Source: Typha latifolia
Taxonomy: Eukaryota; Streptophyta; Magnoliopsida; Poales; Typhaceae
DNA: 64,000 bases
Assembly (NCBI GenBank): GCA_019914945.1
Contig: CM034108.1
Location: 7,078,001-7,142,000 of the forward strand
Reading direction: 5' to 3'
Every line of letters starts with the position of its first letter. Position 1 is the stretch's first letter. The notes beneath the pieces were generated by a model. That model saw only the letters and a program-made list of their open reading frames with translations. It was not told the DNA's origin and searched no databases. Positions 1 to 13,300 of this stretch are shown here, piece by piece. Position numbers and translations under genes: made by a program.

Positions 1-712
1 ATGTCTGATCAGAAATCAATTAAATGCCCAATAGAAGGAATGTAATTAACACCACATTGGAAAATTGCATCCGTTTTCAAGACTCCCTTAAAGAAAAGGA
101 AACTGAAAATTTTGGGAGAGGATATCTTATTCCGCTAGGTTTAGAGGAATGGACAAAATAAATCCTCGTTGATGTCAAATACAAAACTAAACCGATATAT
201 TTACAAATATTGAAATGAAAACTAGGTTTATAAAATCCAATTTATAATCATAATTTAAATACAAACTAAGTTAGAAAAAAGGAAATTAGAATGCTACTCA
301 AACCAAAAAAACCAAATTCAAGTTCCCAAGTGAAAATGGAGTAGTAGCACAAAATAATACAGAGTACCGAGAAAGAACCGAGAAAAGTAAACACGTCAAG
401 CACATTATAACACCAGTACATCATTCATGTGCATGCTCACATGCCACACGACATGTGCTGTAACATTACGCTACAAAAGACGAGTGCTCCTTACATGAGT
501 GAAACCCAGGTAAAGGTTTTCCCCACAATAAACAGGAGAAAAAACCATACTTTTACAAATAATATAAAACAAAAAGAACCCAACCCCATAATACTATAGG
601 CCACAACAAGCTCCAAAATACAAAATCATAGATAAATGTGATTGCCTATGCAGGGGCTACAAGCCATGTAGCTTAATTTATATGAATAAAATAAATAAAA
701 AGAAACTATATA
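1..712. other. AT-rich non-coding sequence at window start
   Basis: No ORF of note and no recognisable repeat boundary. It could be the 3' flank of whatever gene the short reading frame at 713-778 belongs to. Confidence 0.3.
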
Positions 713-778
713 CTAGTCTTCGTCAGATTTTCCATAGGCTCGAGGCCATTTACTGAATCTAAAAATATTTTCACTAAA
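713..778 (-). CDS. Possible C-terminal coding fragment, product unknown, truncated by an assembly gap
   Basis: Reading down from the gap, the minus strand gives about 21 residues, SENIFRFSKWPRAYGKSDED, then a stop at 713. The composition is mixed and protein-like and the fragment abuts the N run, so it may be the last exon of an unknown gene. A second open stretch on the far side of the gap (1280-1378, IDPKHPWHITAGVG) is in the same nominal frame, but an N gap cannot establish continuity. I do not recognise the product. Confidence 0.2.
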   Translation of the reverse strand, partial: FSENIFRFSKWPRAYGKSDED

Positions 779-779
779 A

Positions 780-1279
780 NNNNNNNNNNNNNNNNNNNNN
801 NNNNNNNNNNNNNNNNNNNNNNNNNNNNNNNNNNNNNNNNNNNNNNNNNNNNNNNNNNNNNNNNNNNNNNNNNNNNNNNNNNNNNNNNNNNNNNNNNNNN
901 NNNNNNNNNNNNNNNNNNNNNNNNNNNNNNNNNNNNNNNNNNNNNNNNNNNNNNNNNNNNNNNNNNNNNNNNNNNNNNNNNNNNNNNNNNNNNNNNNNNN
1001 NNNNNNNNNNNNNNNNNNNNNNNNNNNNNNNNNNNNNNNNNNNNNNNNNNNNNNNNNNNNNNNNNNNNNNNNNNNNNNNNNNNNNNNNNNNNNNNNNNNN
1101 NNNNNNNNNNNNNNNNNNNNNNNNNNNNNNNNNNNNNNNNNNNNNNNNNNNNNNNNNNNNNNNNNNNNNNNNNNNNNNNNNNNNNNNNNNNNNNNNNNNN
1201 NNNNNNNNNNNNNNNNNNNNNNNNNNNNNNNNNNNNNNNNNNNNNNNNNNNNNNNNNNNNNNNNNNNNNNNNNNNNNNN
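780..1279. other. Assembly gap (run of N, about 500)
   Basis: Unknown bases from about 780 to 1279. The round size suggests a nominal scaffold gap rather than a measured one. Confidence 0.95.
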
Positions 1280-2118
1280 GGTGAGATCTATGCCGAGATC
1301 TCTATGCAAGCCTACACCGGCAGTAATATGCCAAGGATGTTTTGGGTCGATGGCACCATGAAGAACCAAACCGTGCAAGTGGTATAGTGAATAACATCAT
1401 TAATAATAAGACATGCACATCGAAGATATCATAATCAGAAATGCTCCAATAATCCATGAATAACTATGAAATAGTAAATTAAATATAATTATGTTGAATA
1501 GTGAATAAACATCTACCTATGTATGATATGAATGCGATAAACTCATAAAGTAAAACATCACTTCAATATTACACTATTCCTAGACTATAGAGAATTCACT
1601 TACTTAACATCGCTTCCAAGTTAATCAACTCCAATTTCGATCATTCTCGCACGATAATGAATCTATCTCAATAATGAAAATAATATTTTAGTCGAGTCAT
1701 ATTCAAGTTGATTAATTATTTTAGTCTGAGTCATAAGATGTATGGCAAACTTGAGTTCGACTCGGGCTAGTTGAGTTATATTAGTTGATCAAGTCCTGAT
1801 CATAGTTGCCCCTACCTCCCTCTATTTATATGTGGAGGAAAACCTAATTTCATTTTTATCTGCCTATTGCATTGCATTGGCTTTGCTGCCCCTACCTCCC
1901 TCTAGTCATTAGTGCCCATCACCCACCTCCTTCCTTTCACCGCCGAATGCTTTGGCCGGCCTCCTCTAACTCCTAACTCCTCTATTTTGCAACAACTTTC
2001 CCCCTTCTCTCTAAAAGAAGAGTTTACACGGCATCTATCTAACCATTGAAGGGTTAACAAGGATAAGATAATTTAGGACTGGAAGTACAATAATTCTCTC
2101 TTCACCACCACCACCCAT

Positions 2119-2172
<54 letters not shown>

Positions 2173-2324
2173 CCATATTCCATCTTCCTCCACTACCACC
2201 ACCACTATCATCCTTCCTACAATCGAGATCCACTACCTTCCATCATCTACATCAATCGTTGTTCATCCTAACCAAAGCCCAGATCCCCTTGTTGCAAATT
2301 GACTCTAGTTTATTCGTAACAATT
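1280..2324. repeat. Eroded retroelement LTR or leader-like sequence
   Basis: Pyrimidine-rich sequence with an 18-bp repeat (TGCCCCTACCTCCCTCTA near 1807 and 1886) and a CT run. It ends just before a primer-binding-site-like motif at 2325. LTR boundaries are not resolvable. Confidence 0.3.
2122..2170. repeat. (TC)n microsatellite
   Basis: About 24 uninterrupted TC dinucleotides, which create an artefactual serine-leucine ORF. Confidence 0.9.
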
Positions 2325-2338
2325 TGGTATTAGAGTCG
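2325..2338 (+). other. Primer-binding-site-like motif of a decayed retroelement
   Basis: TGGTATTAGAGTCG resembles the initiator-Met tRNA PBS (TGGTATCAGAGC) of plant LTR retrotransposons. About 400 bp of GC-richer, stop-ridden gag-like sequence follows. TGTAACGCCCCCGCCC at 2737, which resembles one terminus of the LTR family at 46-59 kb, then begins AT-rich sequence. Confidence 0.4.
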
Positions 2339-2760
2339 TCATTATTCTCAAACCACATGAGGGATAGCAGCAAGAGCAACCGGGGAGACTTCCACGGTTA
2401 AGGATCCACCGTCGGCAATGACTACGCAATAACACAAGTTTACCATTGGAACTGCCGAACCCACCACCCCCCGATAGCTCACTGGAGGTGCTGTAATCCT
2501 TGCGATCAATACAAGCATTAATGGCAAAGATGGTGTCCGCTATTCGCGAACTCGGTGATAAACGAACATCATGAGCACAAATAGAGAGGAGAGATGTGGC
2601 TCTCAAACCAATGAGCGCTGAACTAGTTAAAGAGGAGAATGTCATAGGGTTTGGGGTGGACCCATCCCTTGGGGGTGCACACCAATGGTAGAACCCACCA
2701 GGGTTAGGCGCACGAGATGTTCGGTGCATTGAAATTGTAACGCCCCCGCCCTCTTTCATT

Positions 2761-4275
2761 ATAAAGATGAAAAAAAAATGAATGTAAAAATTTTGATCTA
2801 AGCTTAATCAAATCCCAAACGAAAAAAAATTGTATCATATAACTTTGTGCTCAGTTATCCATTTTAGTCATAAAAATATGTTGTTATAAAGATATAGAAA
2901 GAATTTATAAGTTCTATGTAGTCTAACTGTAGCTGCTTCAAATTTTACTTTTCAATTTATGTTCAATTTTTTCTACTAAAATACTCAATTATTCAATGTT
3001 TTCTACACATAAAACACTAATAAGTTAAATATTTTATATAAATAAACTTTTCAGCATTTCTATCTAAAAATAAAATATTGAACTTATCAGGGTTTTATAT
3101 AGGTCAGGGTGACATAGACTCATTTTAGTATTAAGTTTGAAGTAAGGTCTATTTGAGTAAATAAAATATAAAATAGGACTAGTTTAGTCAAAACCTCCTC
3201 TTCGGACACATTTCTTCTGCCATTCTTGTCAGTAACAGCTAATTGCCGAGGTCATTCAAGAATACTTTGTTAGCTAAAGAAGAAACTAATAATTAACTAG
3301 TATGTCAGGAATGGAGTATGTGACCCAAAGTTTCCTAGTGGTCTGCACAAAGGACATACATAAGAAGAAAATAAACATATAATTTCTCTTTTAGATAACT
3401 ATTTCCAATATAAACTTTAATATAATATAGCAAGTAAATAATCACTTATCTCAATACTAATTTACTAATACCTACTTCTCTCACATCTTTTCTTCCATCC
3501 AGTATTTTTTACCAAATATTATTCTACCTTTTAAAAAACATCACTTTAATCAACTACAAGTTCAATAACTCCTCTCTTTTTTCCTCATCCATTTATTATA
3601 TAGAGTATTTTAGTCATTTGCCAAACTATAATTTCAACTTTATGTCATATTAAGTGTAATTATTATACACTATACTAATTCATACCATACTAATTCACAA
3701 ACAAAATACGATAATAGCTTATATAGGTATAGAACTTATGACATCCAGAAGTGAATGACCCCTTGATGCCCATACATTTTCTGATAAGAACTTGTTTATC
3801 TGCAATATCCTATTAAATATTAGACAGAAGAAAATTTTGATCTTCCTGACCTTCTGAGATTCTTGTAGTGATCTCCAAGTTTGAAAGAAACTTATAGTAA
3901 CCAACACTCGCCCTCTTTAAATGCTTGCAAAAAAGTACTGATCATTAGAATTTCTCTTTTTTCTACGAATGGAAGAGACAGATAGTTTTATTTAAGTCAA
4001 TAGTTTTATTTAAGTCATACACAAACCAACACTCCTCTCTCTTCCACAATCTTGTTAATAAAATATATCATTTTACATAATTAATGAGATTGATTCACCA
4101 ATATCTAAAGCATGCAATAAATATCTTTCCTCTCCTTTTACAAAATAATGAGAAAAGTCATCATTTTGTACCCAAAAGGTTACAGAAGTAATATTACAAT
4201 TCTTTTTGACTTACTTTGATAATGCTTTGTGCATCTTGCTAACCAGAAAATGTTCATTACTCGACTCAGTATAAA
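2761..4275. other. AT-rich 3' flank of PNG1, no gene seen
   Basis: No protein-like ORF, terminal repeat or RNA gene visible. The part near 4000-4275 should contain the PNG1 3' UTR. Confidence 0.5.
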
Positions 4276-4360
4276 CTATTTGGCTTTTGCATAGAGGTCA
4301 ATACCACCTATCTGAAACCTTGAAGTGGCATTAGCATCTCTAACACGCAAAAATTGAAAT
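4276..4360 (-). CDS. PNG1: PNG1 exon 17 (stop codon)
   Basis: Completes R682, then residues 683-709 ([19 protein letters not shown] and onward), ending DLYAKAK and TAG at 4278-4276. Acceptor TTGCCAG. AATAAA-like signals on this strand occur about 270-290 bp downstream (forward TTTATT at 4005-4010 and 3987-3992). Confidence 0.93.
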
Positions 4361-7300
4361 CTGGCAATGCAACGATGTATATCAAGATAGGTAATAAAAA
4401 ATTTAAAGAAGCTTTTGAATTGTTCTGATTATTCGTACCTGAATGCATTGCACATATATCTTCTCTCTATCTTAAATGTCATCCGCAAGAAACGCTTTCC
4501 AAATATCTGAGAGCTCTGTTTGTCTAAAACATTCCAGCTAGAGCCTCCATCAGGACTTCCTTCAAGAATCCTATTAAAAAGAGTTAAATTGACAATTAGG
4601 CCAAAGATGTAGTTAAGTGTACATTACATATGATTCATGATTTTTAGGACATAACGAATATAGAATGTTTTAGGCATGGATTATCATCACTTGTCGCTAT
4701 TGTGCTAATTTTTTTATGAATAACAGAGCCGTGACAAACTCTTGGTGTGATTACATCATACCATACTAGTCTCCCTTTTAGCTTGAGAGACTGCAGAAAA
4801 CTAGAGGATCACCCTTGGGAATAAACAAAAACTGTTTTAAGATCTATATTCAGATCACACATGCTGGCAAGGGTATTGCCAAAACGAGAGTAGTAGCATA
4901 TTGTGGTGAGACTCACCAGACCTCCATATGTTTAATGGCGCCTTTCATTGTCCAAGCTCAACTATGACCATTCATCAAGTGTTTTTCTCCGGGAAAAAAA
5001 AAGAAGAAAAACCTTGTGTAACAACCTATTCTTAAAAAAAAAAAAGATCGGTTATGGGCACGACGTGGCCAGCTAGTGTGGCCGGCCTCGTGCCCATGCA
5101 AATGGGTACGGCATGGGGTGCCACGCACCCCCTAGCGCTGCCGCAGCTAACCGATTGTGGCCAGCCGGCCGCGGCGGGCCCTAGCCCCGCTGCCAACCCC
5201 CCACTGCCTCTCTCTAAATCTCTCTTCCTCTTTCTCTCTCCCCCCTGCCAACGTCAGCCTGCAGCTGCCGCCACCGCCGCTAACGCGGTGAGCCTTCTCT
5301 CTCTCTCTCACACTCACTTGCACTCTTGCACTCGGGCTCACTGGAGCTGAGCCGCCGGTGAGAGGCCAACTGCTGGCTGGCCACCAACGGCCAGCGCCCT
5401 CCCCGCCAGCACCAAGTCCTCCTCCCTTCCTTTCTTTTCTTCTTCTCTTCTCTTCTTTTCCTTTCTTCTTTCTTCTTCTTCTTCCTTGGTTCCTCTTTCA
5501 TTGCTGCTATAGTGCTGGGCTCGGCCCAGCACTGTAGCAGAGCTCGAGCCCAGCACTGTAGCAGTTCTTTTAATTTTTTTTTCTCTTATTTCTTTTCTGT
5601 TAATTAAGGATTTTATGTTAACTAATGCTTTTAGTTTAATTAGGCAGTTAATTATATTGTTTTATATATATATATTTAATAATATAATTATTATCTAATT
5701 ATAATTAGTATAATTAATGATTAATAATATTACAAACACTATTATTTACATATAAGCTTACTTGGATATGATAGATTAATACTTAGCTTCATTAATTATA
5801 GTTGTGAGATTTATAAATATATCCTAATATTCATTATTTATATATATAGCTAGTTTGTAATTCTATTGGTTTAGTTATACTAGTTTGTATAGAATAAAAT
5901 AATAGGCTTGTCTATTTATTTGCTTATCTCTTAGGCATGGATTATATTCTTGTCTACACTTATATTCTGATGTATTATGATGTATAAATTAGTTGTAATT
6001 ACATTTTTGTCTACACTTATATCCTGATGTATTTTGATGTATAATTAGACATATTTAGCCTTTTATTTTATAATTACATATTTATACTATTTTAATAAAC
6101 ATAAAAGAGTAACCCTTTTAATCTTATTTCATCACTAGCATTTTAATAATAATAGTATATTTATAACATTAAAACTTAATAAATTATCATATTTTACATA
6201 AATTAATTATAATTGGATAAACGACTAACTTCATACTACTTAAATATTTTCAGACTCCAAACTCCTTTATTTAAGACCCCGGAGACCTTACTAACGATGA
6301 GTGACGGTTGATCGATGGACATGAGAGATACGTGTGTTGGGTCTTCTGATCGGATGTGAGTAGTCTTATCCCCTAGACGCCTTTATCAAATTAGGATATA
6401 TTATATATTATGTACATGCATATTTTGACCTCCAGCATGATTATATGACTTGATATGGAGATGGTTTCAGTTAAGCATATTTTAATATGCATTTGATTAG
6501 GCTGATCTGGGATATGAATGCATTAATAATATATAAAGATGATTGGAGATGATTATACTGTTATGATTTTATACGGAGATGATCTCTAGCATGAGTGTGC
6601 ATGTGATAGACTAGCAAGAGTATGCATGTGTTAGATAAATGGTTGGAGTCTGCATTACATTATTTTTCTCTTGGCTTCTTTACCATCTAAATTCCTGAAT
6701 TGCATGATCTATTGCAATACTGAATATATGCATTTAATCTATCATGTATAGAAAATCATGAAAATGCATGTGTATTTGATGTGATGTGATGGTTGGAACA
6801 GTATCTAGTCCGGACTAGTATTGGACATACTCTTAGCGTATGACAAAGTATGATGATGCTGATGGTTGTACTCTTAGCGTATGACAGGGTACAACTATCA
6901 TTGATATACCTTTAGTGTATGGCAGGGTATGATTATTTTCTTTAGAGATACCCTTAGTATATGGCAGGATATGATTTGTCTCTAGAGATACTCTTAGCGT
7001 ATGATAGGATATGTTCTGAGCTTGTGGCATGATGTGTATCGAGTTAGGAGCCAGACACCGTAGTCCAGCATAATGGATAATATTCAGAGTTGAGACGAAT
7101 GATTGTAATAGTGAGAAATATATGGATTATTGAGACGAATGATTGTAATAGTGAGAAATATATGGATTATATCTGGCTCTAATATATACGATTATCTAGT
7201 GGTTGACATGCATCATGCATCATCATTGATGTGACTAGTATCATTGGATCATGATTGTTATACATGATATATTGTTATATTCGGTGATGTTGCATTGTAA

Positions 7301-10300
7301 TTTTATCATGAGATATATTTTTGGTTGAGGATATAATATGCTTATTCATAAGAATTGATTTCATTTATATATATATCATTGAGAATACATATATACATTC
7401 TCATACATGGCATCATGCTTCTTTTTAATTCATATTATCCAGTACATGATTTATTCTCTATTTGACATCACTGATTCAGGATAAGGTTTATTCACTGAGC
7501 CTTTTGCTCATAACTCTCTTTATTTCTTTTCTAACCCCCTCAGATATGTGGTACGTGATAGCGACTTGAGATATCTTGAGAAGATATTTTAGAGCGATGA
7601 TAAGGTGAGCTATAGATGCGAGATGGTATAGATGATAGTTTATACAAAAATTGAGTTATACCAGTATTTGATATTTGTACTCATTTATATTAGACAATGA
7701 TTTGTATAATATAGGTCGAATCATAGTGTACTTTTATATTAGTTGTTTTAGTTGTATCTTGATAGTTTGTCGTGGCCTATGTAGATCCTACCGGATTATA
7801 TAGTGATCTAGTGTATATTATTGTGGACCTGAATATTCATATGTTAACAGGTTTATTTGCTGATGGATTATGTGAGCATGGATATGACGGGCCCCATCCG
7901 ACCTATCGCATGCGTCACATGTGCCGTGTGGGCGCGTGGGCATGCACGTGCCTATGCCGGGGCGGGCGTTACAGCTTGGCTTCAAGTTAGGGTTTTGTGT
8001 GCATGAGAATCAGATTTACTTGGAGTAGAAATCCCTTTACGGGCTTCTTGGTCTACAAGGAGTAGGAGTAGGAACAAGAAAATGACAAGCAATCTCAGGC
8101 ATAAGCAATATGAAGAAGTCAGTAAAAAGCAACATAAGAAGCAAGCTTAAATAGAAATAGGCAAGTAGCAATCTCATAACAAGCGAGCACCAGCCTTCTT
8201 TTCTCCCTCGAGCATTGCACTTATGAAATAGCCATTGTGTAACAACTGAGTCAGGCGAATGCTCATCAAATGAGCAATTCATAACCAATTCTGGATCTAA
8301 TCAACATTGAAAATCAAGTATCTTATTTGTTGATACGAAGAATTCTATTGATCCACACAATCTCAGTTTGATCAATTGCTATTAGGAATAGGATCCCAAA
8401 ATCATGGCAATATTCTCTACAGTAGCAAGCACAGGTCTGCTAGTGGATCTATAGGCGGGTAGAGATCTATGATGCATGACTAGATGTTTTGAAAGAGTAG
8501 TAGTCCCTGGCTAGTATTTGAAGAGAAAATTGAGCGCATTATGATACCACTCTAGAAGAGACATTTATTAGGACCTACAAGCCAAGGGACAACAGGCTAT
8601 TGAGACATTTATTAGATAGTCCTACATAGTAATGGCCATGCCAGTGGCACGTGTCGAGTGGCATGCCTCGACACGCCCTTGCGTGCCACTGGCACGCATT
8701 TATAATATTTTTAATAATTTTTTAAGATATTTAAAGATATTTTTGGATCTTTGGTATATCAATCTTTAGTTTTTTGTTTAAAACCTACATTATAGTGCTT
8801 TATGTTTAGATTATTTTTATAAATAACCTATTTTATTAAAGATAAAGTAATAGTTAAATATAAATATTATTCAACATATAATATGATTTGAATACTCTAT
8901 AATAAAATTGAATACTCTATAACAAAATTGAACACATAATATTAAAATTAATATCTAATTGGATGTAGAATGACGAGGAAGATCAAAGACTACACTTGCC
9001 GGCACAAAAATAATACGAGAACGTTGCATTAAGTATTGTCGATATTCTCAAAACTCGTCCACTTAAAATATTGCACATTATAATGTTTCACAGTCTTCAT
9101 ATAAATAAAAATTTTGTAATTATCTTATGATATGATATTTATTGAACATTAATGGGAACGACCAGCACCTGCACATGCATAGGCACATCATAAGCATATG
9201 CATATTGTGGATATAGAATATAATAAGAGTGTTGTAGCACTGGTGAGTATGATTGATATGATGGTAATGATGATAAACTCATATCATCATATAGGTGCAC
9301 CTCTCCTAATATTCTGCTACTTGCAGACTCATCCTCTGTAAAAACAATACCTCTGAAAAAGTTATGTAATAGGAATGCATGTCTCATCTCCATCATCACC
9401 ACCACCAGACTAAGTCTCGTCATTATCATCATTACCATCACCATCACCATCATTATCTCTAGTCTCCTCATCATCAATTATATTTAAACCTTCTAAAATG
9501 ATCAAATGATCAGTTAATTTAATAATGACTGATGAAAATACAAAAAATTAAAAAGAAAAGCTCCATATGGTACAATAACCGGCACGTGGCCGTGCCGAAC
9601 AGCACACGGCCATACCGGTCGGCATGCACCCGTGCCAGTCGACATGACTCGGCACAGTGTTGTGCCACTGGCACACCCCGTGCCAAGTGCCGTGCCATTA
9701 CTGGCATGGAAGTGTTGGTCAACACGGCTATCTATGGAACTCCTGCACTCTTGTTCTAAGCAATTCTTGGTTCATTGTTCCTAAACTTAATTCTGTATTT
9801 CTTGTACAGATCTTTCTGTCGGTAGGGTTTGTCACCAAGCTCCAATGTGACAAAAAAAAGTCAAGGCAATGTTGTTAACATTCTAACCTGCATACTGCTG
9901 AAAAAAAAAGAGCACAACCACAATGTTACAATTCTCATTTTTTTTTACTCTCTTTGCCTTTGCCAATGAAAGGAGCTTATGAATGGGATGAGGTACAACA
10001 AGGCCATGTCTTTCCACATTATTCAGCCATATAGCTCCCAGCCAGCAACTAAATAGCTTTTCTCTATAAGGAATGGAAATGTGCACGAACTGACGTCATA
10101 TAAAATATATCCCTCTCCATAATGTTTTGTATATTCCTCAAATTGCATTGCACTCCAAAGCCAAACAGAGTTGCAGAGCGGAAAAATAGGACAATCATTA
10201 CTATGGAAAAGCTAATGTTCAACAGCACAATGAGTAAGAAAAGCATGTCTAAATCTTATTGGGGACTGGCCTCATGACAGTCAATGCAAGCAAACAGTCT

Positions 10301-13300
10301 ATGAACTAAGGTAGCTCGCACTTCATCTTCCACATCCAAGCTTATCTCACTTCTTTTTGTTGCAAACCAAAAGAAGTGTCAAACCAAAATATAATCCACG
10401 GGCATGAATGTTAGCTCTCCCCGGAAAGGTGGTGATCCATGTGAAAGATCATTCCTTATTCATTAAGTGAGCAGTCAGTTTTTCTCATCTTCCAAACCTT
10501 TCAGCAAAGTTGCAAATCTTGTTCTTATTGACTTGGCCCTGGCTTTGAAGCAGAGGTTAAATAATTGAGTCTTTACATCAGAATAAAATGGATTCCTATT
10601 GGTGCAATCTAATACAATATCCGGAATCAGTCCTAAACCTTCCCTATCATACCTTTATCCAGAATATATGTAGTGGCCTTGAATAACTCAATTCTTATGA
10701 AATTGCAACTCAAATCATTTGCTCTTACCTGAACAAAAGGTACCATGAAAGTCTTCTCTAGAACCATTTTCCTTGTCCCACAATACTAAGAAAGTTCAAA
10801 CTAATGGGAAAAGGATAACTAAAAGAAAATAAACAAATTTGTTATTCATTAAGATTTAATTTATTCAATGACCAGATTTAGAAAAAGCTATACAACTCAA
10901 ATGTATTCTAGCAATAATTTGGAGTATGTCTCTTTGACAAGCGACAGTTTTTCGGTTCCTTGGCCCTATGATGGTTTTGCTACCCAGACTACTAATAAGA
11001 TGCAACAGAAACAATAGATAAGGAAGAGGCAATATAAGAAGAGCAAACATCAGGGGTAAGCTTGTGGCAAGATGGATGGTAATCATCGACATGAGGTCTT
11101 ATGAAATGAGTCACGAGTGCAGGTATGATGAACACATTATAAAAGCACTCGTCCTTAGGTACTCCTAGGTTAACAAGAAAATATTTTCTCCATTTTGACG
11201 ATTAAGTTTACCAAAATCTCACTATACCTACTGTCTTAGTTCTCTTAGACATACACTAAATGTCTACATTTATTTCTCTCTACATATAGCTTAGTGTTTG
11301 ATGCTTTCTTAGATTTATTGAGAAGAATGTCATCGACAAATAACATAAACCAAGTCTAAAAACCAATCACTTCGACCAAAACAGATCGATTTTTGACTAC
11401 TTTGGTAGTCTCTGCATCAATCTCAACCATTTTGGTCAAAATTGCCAGAAACGACAAATCTATTATCTTAAGTCTCATTTTAAATTCTTGGGATAAAATT
11501 TAGGGGTTTTCCACTTAAAACCGACCTATCTTAATATAAAACACTAATTTTTGGTCTCTCAATTCTTGATATTTCTCTTCATTTTTCTATTATTTTCTCT
11601 GTTTCTCTACATTGGGAACCTAACACTAGTAAGAGGTCGCATGCCAGCTCACTTAGTTGTCATGTTCTTACTCTCTTTATATATATATATATATAGAAAA
11701 AATTCTATATATATATATATATAGAATTTTTTCTATACATTTAAATAATATTTCGAATTTGTGAATTCAAAAAAATACTCCGATCCAGTACGAGCAGTCA
11801 ATACAAGTCGATACGTATTGTTTTCTCAGCAGCCAATCTCGATCCCCAATTTCGAAACCTTAGTTGAGATTAAATACAAATGGGGAACAGTGTGACCTAC
11901 AATCTTTTCACTTTGTATGGCTCTAGAGAGATTTTTGCTAGACTTACCAAACAATGTCGTGTCGTTCCCAGTAACTACCTATAGTATTTGGCTGTTTGCA
12001 CCAGATACTTTGAAGTAATACTTCTTTGTGTTTCAAAAATATTTTGCTATCATTCCTGCTAATTTTTCTAACTTTATGAGTAAATATTTAAAACAAGACT
12101 GAAACTGAAACTGCAGAAACCAAAGCAAAAGCAAACAAAATTGATCGAAATCTAAGACGTTCATTCTTTCGGGGGACGGAAATCTAAACTTCGAACATTG
12201 ACGGATAACTCAAATAAAGTCAGAAAAGTAATTGGAAAAAAGACATTCCACGGAGAACAGTAATATATGGATATATATTTTTTAATAAGGACCCAAATTG
12301 TCTTGGTGTACATTGAATAACGATCTAATACCAAATATTGACAAAAGAACTTTGTTGACATTCCTTCAGTTTGTATAAATTTGTTTAAACTACTTTCATG
12401 CAAAAATAAGAAGGCAAACAGCTGCAATTGGTCTTAGATCAGTAAAACTGGTGCAACATGTCATGGACAGACCTATCAAGAATGTATCTATTAAAACAAA
12501 TATTATCAAAAAATTTGAACTCATGAAGATCTTTCAGCAATTAAAGAAAGAAGTGAACAAATCTTGTAGGATAAAGAAGGATTGCATACGAAGTATAGCT
12601 TTGAATTTTCTAGTTTCATCATAGGATATGAAGTTAAGTATTCAACTACTGATGTCAATAAAGTACACTCTTAGTTGCCACATCACAATATGGGTTCATG
12701 AAACATTAGATGCTATGAGAAAATATGATAAGCATACCAGTCCATTGGATCTCTTTCTGGAGCATCATTTGCTGACATGAGATCATACGATTCCAAATCA
12801 TACATTTGGCCATCAAGAACTTTGTAGATTAGCCAACACCCTGGGATTGTAAAGTGGCACAATGTGTTAAGGACAAGTAAAATCTAAAAATGTGAAGAAG
12901 AGGCAGTAAACGTGTAAATCAAAAACTTAGATAAGAGGGCCATCCAACATTTCAGCTCAAAACTTGAGTAAAAATTTACAATAAAAAGATCAAAATGACA
13001 TCCAGAAAAGAAACAGACTACTGTCTACAACATTGGAATGGCAAGTGTATGACCAAGAAAACCCCCATAATGCCATTATTGGGCTAAATAGAAAGAGTGA
13101 CTTAGGAATTTATCAAGTGATGCAATTCTAACTTCTAACTAAAATGAGATGCGATCCGGGTCTGATTGGATTGACTCATGAGAATATTAGGCTCAATGGA
13201 TCAAATCTATTTCTTTTAATTAATTTATATTTATCTCTTAGTTATGTTTATCTCTTATATAAGTCATTAGGACTGATTCAAGTTTGAGTCATGTATGGCA

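Larger units (their letters stand above)
5017..7973 (+). mobile_element. Solo LTR (copy A) in PNG1 intron 15
   Basis: Starts TGTAACAACC and ends GGGCGTTACA, an LTR-like TG...CA pair. It is flanked by CCTTG (5012-5016) and GCTTG (7974-7978), an imperfect 5-bp target duplication. Content: GC-rich 5' part with CT tracts (5080-5550), an AT-rich middle, a minisatellite (6829-7015) and a 40-bp tandem pair (7091-7170). Related copies lie at 46-59 kb. The sequence after the end (TGGCTTCAAG...) is at best a weak PBS, so a solo LTR is the simplest reading. It lies antisense to PNG1. Probably Ty3/gypsy, from the termini only. Confidence 0.7.

Noticed and set aside
2737..2760. Start of another LTR of the 46-59 kb family (TGTAACGCCCCCGCCC)
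   Set aside because: Only about 16 bp match; the following sequence does not track the family, so recorded as a motif only.
5054..5556. Overlapping ORFs on both strands (Ala/Pro/Ser-rich and Lys/Glu-rich)
   Set aside because: Products of CT/GA-rich low-complexity sequence inside solo LTR A.
6833..7030. ORF with repeated [15 protein letters not shown] peptide, resembling a repeat protein
   Set aside because: It is the reverse translation of the LTR minisatellite; unit lengths are not kept in frame in other copies.
9139..9477. 112-codon minus-strand ORF with Met/Val repeats
   Set aside because: ATC/ATG trinucleotide-like low complexity within a DNA element; no domain.
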